A DNA stretch of 25,889 bases. Source: Candidatus Omnitrophota bacterium. Lineage in GTDB: Bacteria; Hinthialibacterota; Hinthialibacteria; OLB16. Shown here in pieces: positions 1 through 8,700 of this stretch (position 1 is the stretch's first letter; each line of letters starts with the position of its first letter). The notes below the pieces were generated by a model. It ran no database searches. It saw nothing but the letters and a program-made list of their open reading frames with translations, and was not told where the DNA came from. A program made the translations under genes and the position numbers. The stretch spans positions 1-25,889 of the forward strand of contig JACKFH010000046.1 in NCBI GenBank assembly GCA_020632575.1. Reading direction: 5' to 3'.

Positions 1-1305
1 GTGGTGATCGATCCCACCGCGACGCCAACCCCAAGTCCAACTGCCGAGCCGACGGTTCAAGAGGAAGGCTTGGAGGTTTTCGTGGCCAGCTATAACGAAG
101 ACACTCAGAGAAACAGATTCCAAGTCATCGACGCCTCCGGCAAGAGCATGGCCCCTTACATTGAGGTTCTCGAAGGAGTCCCCGGTGAAGGCCAAGTTCA
201 AGTGGCGGATCTCGATGGGGACGGCATGAAGGAAATCATCGCCTTTGGCGCCTCCTCGACCGGAATCGTCCTGGAATACTGGAATGGCATGGGCGAACTG
301 CTTCAGTCTCGCTCCACGCTCTCCCGGTTTCATTACTTCGACATTCACCTCCAGACCTGCGATTTCGATGGAGAACCAGGTGAAGAGGTCATCGTGATGG
401 GCCGTAACCAATCGGGCATCTACCGCTTCGAAGCCTACGATTCGGCTGGGACCGCGGTTGCCACCTATCCCTCGATCATTCTCGGTTACAATGTTATCCA
501 AGGATTTGCGATGGACGATGTCGACGGCGATGGGCAGACCGAGGTGGTGGTCTTCGGACGCACCAACCAGGATCAAATCGAGGCGACGGTGATCGGGATG
601 GAGGGAGTTGACGATCCCGTTACGCTGTTCGGCAAGGGATATTCGGTCACCGGGGATGGTTTCACAGTCGATTTGGACGGAGACGGCGTTTATGAAATCG
701 GCTCGGTTGCTAGAAACGGTCGCGCCTCCTTCCGGTTGATTGTCACCGATGTCTACGGTCAGATCCGACTCAAAAAGAATGTCTTGTCATCCAAGTTCGA
801 CGATCAAGTTTCGGCTTGCGCGGCGGATGTCAACGGCGATGGCCGTGAGGAAATCGTCATCTCCGGCAGGCTGGGAGAGACCGGTGAGAATATCGTTCAG
901 GTGTTCGACCATGATGGCTACCAAGTGGTTGCCCACACCTACCTGGACGCCGGTTTCCGAGGCAAACCGATCAACCTCTTTTCGGATCTCGATCAGGACG
1001 ATTCCCTCGAGTTCATCGTGGCGGGTCGCGATAGCCTCACCGGCATGGGGGCCTACCAAGTCTACGACGCCGGCCAAACCGAAATGGTTTATGGCGGCTT
1101 CCTCCTCGAAAACGGACTGGTGGAAGATCCCAAAGTCATGGCCAAGGATGTGAATATGGATGGAGTCGAAGAACTCCTGGTGACCGGCAAACTGAATGGT
1201 GGGGCCTACGCGGTCGAGATGCGAGATATCGAAGCGGGCAATGTGATCTTCCAAAGCGTCTTCTCGACCAAGGTCCTCTCCGTCTCGGCGGGCGCCCTCA
1301 ATTAA
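1..1305 (+). CDS. Secreted FG-GAP/VCBS seven-repeat beta-propeller protein, 3' part (5' end outside window)
   Basis: The frame is open at the first base, so the apparent GTG at position 1 is not a supported start; the gene almost certainly begins upstream. The visible part opens with a Pro-Thr-rich linker (residues 4-20), which in secreted proteins normally joins domains, so at least one N-terminal domain is missing. Seven calcium-loop-like FG-GAP repeats follow, with loops starting near residues 70, 121, 172, 224, 276, 329 and 383 (for example DLDGDGMKEI, DVNGDGREEI, DVNMDGVEEL). The regular spacing of 51-54 residues fits a seven-bladed integrin-type propeller. The protein ends about 50 residues after the last loop. 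FG-GAP propellers are typically extracytoplasmic and bind calcium, ligands or polysaccharide; the ligand here is unknown. A terminator follows at 1388. Confidence 0.85.
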   Translation: MVIDPTATPTPSPTAEPTVQEEGLEVFVASYNEDTQRNRFQVIDASGKSMAPYIEVLEGVPGEGQVQVADLDGDGMKEIIAFGASSTGIVLEYWNGMGELLQSRSTLSRFHYFDIHLQTCDFDGEPGEEVIVMGRNQSGIYRFEAYDSAGTAVATYPSIILGYNVIQGFAMDDVDGDGQTEVVVFGRTNQDQIEATVIGMEGVDDPVTLFGKGYSVTGDGFTVDLDGDGVYEIGSVARNGRASFRLIVTDVYGQIRLKKNVLSSKFDDQVSACAADVNGDGREEIVISGRLGETGENIVQVFDHDGYQVVAHTYLDAGFRGKPINLFSDLDQDDSLEFIVAGRDSLTGMGAYQVYDAGQTEMVYGGFLLENGLVEDPKVMAKDVNMDGVEELLVTGKLNGGAYAVEMRDIEAGNVIFQSVFSTKVLSVSAGALN

Positions 1306-1358
1306 GTCGGGAGTCTCCTCGGAGGAGCCACCGAGGTTGGGGCTAGCGAGTCTCCGAC
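1306..1358. repeat. Imperfect two-level inverted repeat after the propeller gene
   Basis: Directly after the stop codon, an outer arm at 1306-1317 pairs with 1348-1358, with one bulge and one mismatch. Inside it, CTCGG (1318-1322) pairs with CCGAG (1331-1335). It has no T-run, so it is not a canonical terminator. It may be an mRNA 3'-end stabilising structure upstream of the real terminator at 1388-1434. Confidence 0.35.
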
Positions 1359-1387
1359 CCCCGTCTGACGGTTGCAACGAACTCAAC

Positions 1388-1434
1388 AAAACCCCTTCCG
1401 TGTCGATAACTTAGAATCGGCGGAAGGGGTTTTT
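1388..1434 (+). terminator. Rho-independent terminator after the propeller gene
   Basis: A perfect 13-bp stem is formed by AAAACCCCTTCCG (1388-1400) and CGGAAGGGGTTTT (1421-1433), followed by a short T-run. The 20-nt loop can form a further CGAT/ATCG pairing (1404-1407 with 1416-1419). The 3' arm also carries the ribosome-binding site of the next gene. Because A's precede and T's follow the GC core, the hairpin could act in both directions. Confidence 0.8.
1422..1429 (+). promoter_or_regulatory. Ribosome-binding site inside the terminator 3' arm, deciding the GTG start at 1438
   Basis: GGAAGGGG lies 8 nt before the GTG at 1438, a normal Shine-Dalgarno distance. It is fully contained in the 3' arm of the 13-bp terminator stem, so folding of the hairpin would hide it from ribosomes. 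It supports GTG 1438 over the upstream TTG at 1372, which would place coding sequence through the whole hairpin. Confidence 0.55.
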
Positions 1435-1437
1435 CTC

Positions 1438-2535
1438 GTGAGTTTCGAATTTTTGCGACATGCCACGTGGGGGGGAGTCTACCCAATCGCGTTTTTATCC
1501 GCCGCGATTTCGGCTTTTATCCTGACTTTCCTCGTTCGCTATTACTCCAAATCGATCGACTTTCTCGATATTCCCATCCAACGGTCTTCCCACTCGATCC
1601 CCGTTCCCCTCGGGGGAGGCGCGGCGATTTGCGCGGCTTTCACCATCGGCGTTCACTTCGGGGTTTTCGAGGCGGGAATCCGTGAACACGCCCTTTATGT
1701 GATTGTTTTCGGCGGTTTGATCGCTCTGACGATGGGGTTGGTCGACGATTTCCGCGGCGGAATTCCCGCGATCTACAAGCTCGTTTTCCTTCTCGTGATG
1801 ACCCTGGCCTGTTGGTGGGTGGATGACCGATTGATTCTCAAGATCTTCCCTTGGACCTGGGCTAATGTATTCCTGACCCTGCTTTGGATCGCGGGGGTTT
1901 GCTCGGCCCTGAACGCCTTCGACAACATGAACGGGCTCTCGGTTGGGTTCACCGCCGTGGCCTCTCTCGCCTACTTCGTGGTTGCTGTCCAAACCCAGAG
2001 CGAGGTCGGTTTTGTTGGGGAATTGAACCGGTTTTGGGGACTGGTTTCCATCGCCCTGTGCGGCGCTTGCCTTGGGTTTCTTCCCCACAATTTCCCCAGG
2101 GCCAAAATCTTCATCGGCGATGGGGGTAGTTTCTTTCTCGGATTCTGCCTGGCGGTCTTGGGGGTGATGGGGGAATGGTCGAATCATTCCGTCTCACGTG
2201 CTACTATCCCTCTGTTGATCCTTGCTCTGCCCATCTTTGACTTGGTTTTCGTGGTTTACACCCGACATCGATCGGGGGTGACCCGCACCTGGATCGAGGC
2301 GGTCAGACACTGTGCGCGGGACCATCTCAGCCACCGACTGGTCTTTTTGGGATTGTCGCCCGTCCAGGCGGTTCTGGTCCTGCACGCGGTCGCGATCTTT
2401 ATGGCGTTGAGCGCCATTATCATGCGTGCGGACGAGAATCCCTCGTTGACATATATGCACTTACTACAGGCCGGGATGGTTTTACTTATCCTCGGGGTTC
2501 TGATAAAAGTTGGCAGCCGGAAAGGAATGACTTAG
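1438..2535 (+). CDS. WecA/TagO/MraY-family undecaprenyl-phosphate sugar-1-phosphate transferase (glycosyltransferase family 4)
   Basis: A polytopic membrane protein of 365 residues. Enzymes of this family transfer a sugar-1-phosphate, usually GlcNAc-1-P, from a UDP-sugar to undecaprenyl phosphate on the cytoplasmic face, starting O-antigen, teichoic-acid or exopolysaccharide synthesis. Visible motifs in order: an early PLGGG segment, Asp-Asp at 103-104 (VDDFRGG), DNMNG at 162-166, the FIGDGGSFFLGF loop around 226-236, and DHLSHRL at 295-301, matching the family's HLHHRL-type motif. The start is GTG 1438, preceded by GGAAGGGG; the alternative TTG at 1372 lies upstream of the terminator hairpin. 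DNMNGL where I expect DNMDGL is noteworthy. Sugar specificity cannot be read from sequence; the family assignment is firm, while the pathway (surface glycan) is inferred. Confidence 0.85.
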   Translation: MSFEFLRHATWGGVYPIAFLSAAISAFILTFLVRYYSKSIDFLDIPIQRSSHSIPVPLGGGAAICAAFTIGVHFGVFEAGIREHALYVIVFGGLIALTMGLVDDFRGGIPAIYKLVFLLVMTLACWWVDDRLILKIFPWTWANVFLTLLWIAGVCSALNAFDNMNGLSVGFTAVASLAYFVVAVQTQSEVGFVGELNRFWGLVSIALCGACLGFLPHNFPRAKIFIGDGGSFFLGFCLAVLGVMGEWSNHSVSRATIPLLILALPIFDLVFVVYTRHRSGVTRTWIEAVRHCARDHLSHRLVFLGLSPVQAVLVLHAVAIFMALSAIIMRADENPSLTYMHLLQAGMVLLILGVLIKVGSRKGMT

Positions 2536-2538
2536 TTT

Positions 2539-2569
2539 TTGACTGAAATCTTCCGAAAATAGAGATATT
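2539..2569 (+). promoter_or_regulatory. Possible upstream sigma-70 promoter P1 for the giant secreted protein
   Basis: TTGACT (2539-2544) is followed after 19 bp by GATATT (2564-2569); AGATAT at an 18-bp spacing is an alternative. It sits just after the stop of the transferase gene, in locally AT-rich DNA, and about 70 nt before an ATG (2640) with its own strong ribosome site. The match is weaker than the downstream promoter. Confidence 0.35.
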
Positions 2570-2627
2570 TGGAAATTCTGTGGCAGTGGTTTGATTGGAG
2601 GGATTCCTCTCTGTGATCTCGAGATTT

Positions 2628-2634
2628 AGGAGGG
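2628..2634 (+). promoter_or_regulatory. Strong Shine-Dalgarno before an alternative in-frame ATG (2640)
   Basis: AGGAGGG lies 5 nt before ATG 2640, in frame with the giant secreted protein. Starting here would add 47 residues ahead of the signal peptide. It competes with the equally good site before GTG 2781. Confidence 0.45.
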
Positions 2635-2678
2635 CCGAAATGGCTATTGCTCCCAACCCAGGGGGGAACGAAACAGTG

Positions 2679-2708
2679 TTGACACCGGCGAAAAGAAATC
2701 GATATGAT
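2679..2708 (+). promoter_or_regulatory. Near-consensus sigma-70 promoter P2 for the giant secreted protein
   Basis: TTGACA (2679-2684), an 18-bp spacer, then TATGAT (2703-2708). The -35 box is perfect and the -10 box has one mismatch. Transcription would begin near 2715, leaving a leader of about 65 nt before the AGGAGGG site and the GTG start at 2781. Lying downstream of ATG 2640, it argues that 2781 is the main start. Confidence 0.7.
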
Positions 2709-2766
2709 TATGACAAGTTTAGAAATTCTAACTTGAATAATCCTCTGACTTTATCCTCATTCGTAC

Positions 2767-2773
2767 AGGAGGG
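2767..2773 (+). promoter_or_regulatory. Shine-Dalgarno deciding the GTG start at 2781
   Basis: AGGAGGG is followed after 7 nt by GTG 2781. The encoded protein then opens with six residues and MKRTW, leading directly into a hydrophobic signal-peptide core, as expected for an exported protein. Confidence 0.65.
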
Positions 2774-2780
2774 CCCGAGA

Positions 2781-5700
2781 GTGGCTTTCGATCTAATGAA
2801 AAGGACGTGGATCCTTTCCGCAATCCTCATAACAATCTGCGCTCTTCCAATAGGCGCTTTTGCTCAAAGTGACGAATGTCCTAAAATGGTGGGGCCGGGC
2901 GTCGATCTAATCATAGAAGACCCAATCGCCGCGGATATGACGATCGCTGGTGGAACCTACGTTTATGACCCGGTCAACGCTTCTTTCGGGGTGATGGAGC
3001 CCCAAGTTGCCCTCACAATCACCGGTCCGACTCCCACCCTAATCTTGGTTGAGGGTAATGCCAATTTCGATGTCTACGGAACTCTGATCATAGAGAGTTC
3101 GGCCTCGGTTACTTTCGACAGCTGCGGCAACACTCCCTGGGGCGCACTTCGTTTGATGCCGGCTGCCGGCTCCGATCCCAGCGTCGTGCAAAATGTCACT
3201 TTCAAGAACGCCGGCGCCGAGGGCTCTTTGGGCGCCGGTGGAACCGCCAACTACCAGTTTCCCGAAATGGACAATCGCTTCCCAGCCCACGTTGTCCGGA
3301 TGGGCAAGGCCCAACACATGCTCTTCGATTGCTCTTTCGAGGATATGGTCGACGGCTCAATCGCTGTGTTGACTGATCCAAATGAGGAATCCCTCATCGA
3401 TGGACTCATGTTCGAGGGGGGTGTCGACCCCCGCATGGCGTGTATCGGCTACTCCACTTTTTCCAACGATAAATTCCTCCTCGTCGACCAATCCGATCTC
3501 GACCTGGCCGCGGTCGGAGAGGTGGAGTCCTATTACTTCCCTCAGACCACCGTCATCGGAGCCAGCGCCTCGCTCACCATCACCGAGGATTTGAATGTCT
3601 ACACCGGCATCGCGGCGTTCGGAACCGATGACGCCACTGGCGCTTTCAATCTCGATGTCTTGGGAGCGCTGACGATCGATCCACCCAACGAAGTCATCTT
3701 CGATTCTTTCGATGAAAACGCGGATGCCGCCGCATGGGGAGCGTTGCGAGTCCTGTCGGAAATCCCCGCCACGATTAACAACACAGCCTTCCTTCATGGC
3801 GGTCACCCCTTCAGCCGATCCCGCTCCGAGGGCGGAGGCGCCCCCGGATTTGTCTCCCTCGAAATCAATGGCGAAACCATTTACGGCGAGAATGGCCTTT
3901 CCGACCTCAATGGACAATCGGTCGGTGGTGTGAACCTCACCGTCCAAAACCCGAACGGTTTTATTCCAGGTCTGTTTTCGATGACCGGTCTTACCGACAC
4001 CTTCAAACTCGGTGGCGAGATCCTCTGGATGGACAATGTCGCGGCCAGTTACGCCAACCCGGAGATTTCCAATCCGCCACCCTTCACCGCCGACGCCGAA
4101 GATGTGGGCATGAGAACCGAAGTCGGCGACTTCATTGTCTATTCCGGCGCGACTCTGACCATCCAAAGCATCCTCGATCCCGACTCCAACCCTGTGGAGG
4201 ACGGATACGGCGAGATCGCGGCGGAGCCGGTCAAGGCGAATCCGAACGACCTGGAAGCCACCCTCGAACCCGGGCTCCGCGTTGTTCGTGCGGCCGCGGA
4301 ATTCGCGTATAACCGAGATATCAACAGTGCGAGTCTGGATTTCTTCCAAATCTCCCAGAACTCGCCGAAACTTCCCAACAATGTCCCGGCCCACAGTCTT
4401 CGACTTTCCTCGGCCCCGCATACGGTGAACAATTTGCGATTCCGTTTCTTCGGCGGAGCGCCGATCCTCTTGGAGGGGCCGGTCGTCCAAAATATCGGAG
4501 ACCTCGACATCCCCATGGGGAGTGACAGTCCCCCCTTCCGTTTCCGCGCGGTGGCGGTCGCTTCTCTCGATGACGCCACTTCTTCGGTCATCAGTGGAGG
4601 AACCACCCACCTGCGACCCAATACCGATTTCGATTATTATTACTTCCCCCAGACCACCATCTTCCGGAAAGACGCCGCGTTTATCGCCGACGCCAGCACT
4701 CAAATCGGATTGGGCCCGGAAGCGTCTCTAAGGTTTCTTGGCGACACCGATATCAATGGAACCGCTGTGGGGCCCGTAACCGTGTTTCCGCCGATTCCCG
4801 ACACTCGTTGGGGCCGAGTCGAACTCGTGAGTTCCATTATCGCGGTCGCCAACAATCTGAATTTGGTCAAAGGCGGCGCTTGTGTGAGACTCCCTCAATT
4901 TAGGGGAACCGGCGCCGACCGCGTCTTCACTAGACTCGGCGGAGCCTTCGCTCCGGGCGCTCCGCTTCTTCTCGCCGGGGCCAAACACTCGGTCTCTAAT
5001 CTCACCATCGACGATTACATCGACTTGGTCTTGATCCAGGATATCGCCGCGGAGCCGAAACTCACGGGGGTCTTCAATATCTTGAACGCTTCCGATGTCG
5101 CGTTTCGCGCGATCGGCGTGTTCGATTTGGGCGAAGGTCGCGAGACCCTTCCGTTGGTCTACCCGAAGAATCTGAAACTGACCGCGCCCGGCGTCACCTA
5201 CAATCCACCCGATGGCCCACTCCCCTACTTGTTCGACCGCGACCTGATCGTTCCCAGCCATGTGGACGTTGTTTATCAAACGGGCGCCACACTCGATCAA
5301 CAGTTGAAACTCATGTTCCAGAAGTTCGAATCGATCACGACCGATCCGACTGTTTCCTCAAACCTCATCACGAACAAATGCGAACTCGTCGTGGAGGGCG
5401 CTCTCAAGACGCAAGCCAACAAAAACAACCCCGTGCTGTTCACCTCCACCGACCATGTGACCAAGAAATACGTCCCCCCCGTGGAAGAGACCGATATGGG
5501 CGAGACAGACTTCAAGTCCCTTGCCTATCGGAAGAAACTCACCTCGAAAGATCTGGTGATCAAACTCTCCGACCTGGATTCGGATAACAAGGAAGTCAAA
5601 GGCGCGGGAAGTTTCCCTCCCGGCTCTCAGGATTGGGGTGGCATCTATTTCCTCGACGAATCGGACGATCTCAACTGTGAACTCAAAGCCGCCGAGATCC

Positions 5701-8700
5701 GCAACGCCATCTTCGGCGTCACTTTCCAGACCTCATCCGGAAAGATTGTCGACTCCCTCATTGAAAACAGTTACGGGAGCGCCATCATCTGTCAGGATCG
5801 CTCCAATCCGCATATCGAGGGAAACACCCTGATCAACAACTTCCGGGGAGGCATTCTCTGCAATGTGAACTCCTCGCCCATCATTGTTGGGAACAACATC
5901 TCCAACAATCCGAACGCGACCGGCATTCACTGCGTGCAGTTTTCCTCTCCGATCGTTTCGGAGAACCAAATCATCGGAAACAATGTCGGTGTAATCGTTC
6001 AATCCGGATCCACCCCCACCCTCGGGAGAGTCCCAGAGGGTTCCTCCGAGGATCCGGGCTTCGAACTCGACGATGGCCGGAACATCATTTCGGACAATTT
6101 CAATAACGGCGTTCAATTTGTGGTCAACGTTTTCAATCAATCGCCCAACAAGATCTACGCGGAGAACAACAGTTGGGGAAGCGACAATCCGATTGAAATC
6201 GACGCCACCATCTTGGACGACAACGAGGCGGGTCTGTATCCGTTCCTTCCCGCAAACTCGGGGATGGTGAAATTCCTTCCGCTGTTCATGGAGCCGACTC
6301 CGGTTCCCACCGCGACCGCTACCAGTACGGGGCCGACCGCCACGAAGACTCCCGGTCCTCAGGTCTCTCCCACCTCCACCAAAGTCGTGATTCCGCCGAT
6401 CGTGGTGACTCCGACGCCGACTCCGACCATCGCGCCGCTACCCGCACAAATTGTCAGCGATCGGGTGCTGAGCGGGCGAGTGCGAATTACCCAGGACACG
6501 GTGGTCAAATCCGGCGTGACTGTCCGGTTCACGCCCGGAACTGTTGTCCTCATCGAAGGACCCTATGGAATCACTGTCGAGTCCAATGCACGCATCCTGG
6601 CTCGCGGCGAGACCGAATCCAAGATTCTGTTCCTTTCCAAAGACGATGAATACTGGAAAGGCATCACCGTCCAGGGACCTGACTTCGGGAATGTCGCCGC
6701 GCGCTCCATCTTCGAGCACTGCGTCTTCCAGCGCTCCGGCATCGCCTGCCTCACCCTGACCGGGGTGAAGGCCGAAGTGACCAATTCCGAGTTCCTCGAT
6801 TCGTTCGCGGGCATCCAAGTTATGGGTGGAGTTCAAACCAACCCGCGGATTCGCCGGAACACCTTCACCGACAACTACATTTCAGTTCTGGTTAATCTCA
6901 CGGGGGTTGTTGAAGGCCTCCAGCCCGAGCAGTATTTCAACCTCGGTCTGGGCCGCGAAAATCCCGACGACAACCAAAATAACGATCCCGGTTTCAACAG
7001 TTTCATTCAGACCGCCGGCGGTTTCCCGGGCGGTCGGGACATCCTGGTCCAAAACTTCTTCGCCCAACAAACGCTGAAGGCCGACGAAAACCTCTTCCTC
7101 GCCCCGGATGGCGGCGCGGGATACGATCGAGTCGACGCGACCGATCTCCTCTCCTCGGGTCGAGTGGTCAGCGTGGTCGCCAGCGCCACGGAGGTCAGCC
7201 TCCTCCCGCCGCCGATTCTCCACAATATCGTCGACAATGGAGACGGTGTCGTCACTCTCGTCGACGAGGAGATCTGGGCCGGCAAGGTGGTCCCGGACGC
7301 CACCCGTTACACCGAACTCGCCGATGGCGTCCCGCTCACCATCAAACCGGGAACGATGGTTGGCTTCCAACCGGATCCGAGTTTCACTGCCAGACAACCT
7401 AGCCTCAGGTTCACCGGTCGAGTCGAGGCGCTCGGAACCAAATCGCATCCGATCGTTTTCGACTCGCTGTCCGCGAGTCCGACTGAGTTCGATTGGGGCG
7501 GTCTCGAGTTTTCGTCCCAGGAACTCACCCGCGATGTCGCTTCCCTGATGCGTTACATCCATGTGGGTCACGCCGAGACCGGTATCACCTTTTTTGGCGG
7601 GTCCAAGACAGTCGTGACCGACTCCGTGATCGAAAACTGTGGCGACACTTCAGTGTTGGCCACTTCGGAATTCCCAGGCGGGGATGACGAATTCCTGATC
7701 AAGGGAACCGGTGGAGGGCCATTCCCCGTCAGCGCCCCCTTGCTCGAGAGAGTGTTCGTTCTTTCCGGCTCGCGCGGGCAATTCGGGTTGAGGAGCCTCT
7801 TCTCCTCTCCAGTGCTTCGCCACTGCGCTATTGGCGTCGACCCGCGCCAGAACAGCTATGAGTTCAGACCCTTCGCCGTCGCCGCCATTTTCGTCAAGGG
7901 CGATAAGACTCCCGACCTTGGGACCGCCGCGAACCCGGGAGGGAACCTCTTCTTCGGAACAGCCAACCCCGAGAAGGGTGTCTACGAAGTCCTCCAAGGG
8001 ACCAGCCAGAGCATCAACGCCATCGGAAACTACTGGTTCGAGAACAGCGCCAAAGGCGTCAAGCTCAAAATCTTCGATTTCGATGACAGCCAAAGCGCGG
8101 GCGCGGTGAATGTCGTGCCGTTCTTGCCCTACCCCTTGCCGCTCAACGTTCCGGGCGGCGACCTCGACCGCGATATCTTCTACTTCGCGAACGATTTTAC
8201 CGCCTTCATGCAGGGGGCGCTTGGAACGACTCCGTTCGACGACAAGTACAATCCCGCGGCCGATCGCAACGATGACTACGTGGTGAATGACATCGACCTC
8301 TTCCTCTTCGTGTTGGAGAACAACCAAAAACGCGTGGTCCCGCCGAGGGAGTTCCCCGACACCCCAACGCCGACATCGACCTTTACGCCATTGTTCTTCC
8401 CGACCGCGACTCCGACCTTTACGGTGACGGATACGCCCACGACGAATCGGACTCCGGCGCCGTCGAACACGCCTTTCCCCTCGATCACCATCATCAACAC
8501 CCCGGGTGGAACCTCGACCCCGACCAACACCCCGGCTGGCGCAACCGCCACACCAACCGCCACGATGGATGGCGGTGGCGGAACCGCGACCCCGACTCCA
8601 ACGCCCGGTCTGGTGAATATCGAACTCTGCAGCGCCCTGCCGAACCCGGTTGGCGCGGATGATGGCGCCGAGCAAGTCACCGTGCACAACTTGGAAACCT

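Noticed and set aside
1372..1437. TTG start of the WecA-like gene at 1372
   Set aside because: It would place 22 codons across the terminator hairpin, and no ribosome site precedes it, whereas GTG 1438 has one at 8 nt.
3357..4703. Minus-strand open frame of about 448 codons inside the giant secreted gene
   Set aside because: The plus-strand frame has the signal peptide, repeat motifs and terminator; the minus frame has Gly/Arg/Asp-rich low-complexity sequence and no ribosome site or family resemblance.
8360..8610. Short repetitive DNA that could suggest a repeat array or CRISPR
   Set aside because: The repeats are irregular Thr/Pro codon runs encoding a linker in a continuous frame; there are no conserved repeats with unique spacers.
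7650..8687. Minus-strand open frame with Gly-Arg-rich repeats
   Set aside because: It is the reverse of the Pro-Thr linker coding DNA; periodic codons there create artificial open frames and repeats.
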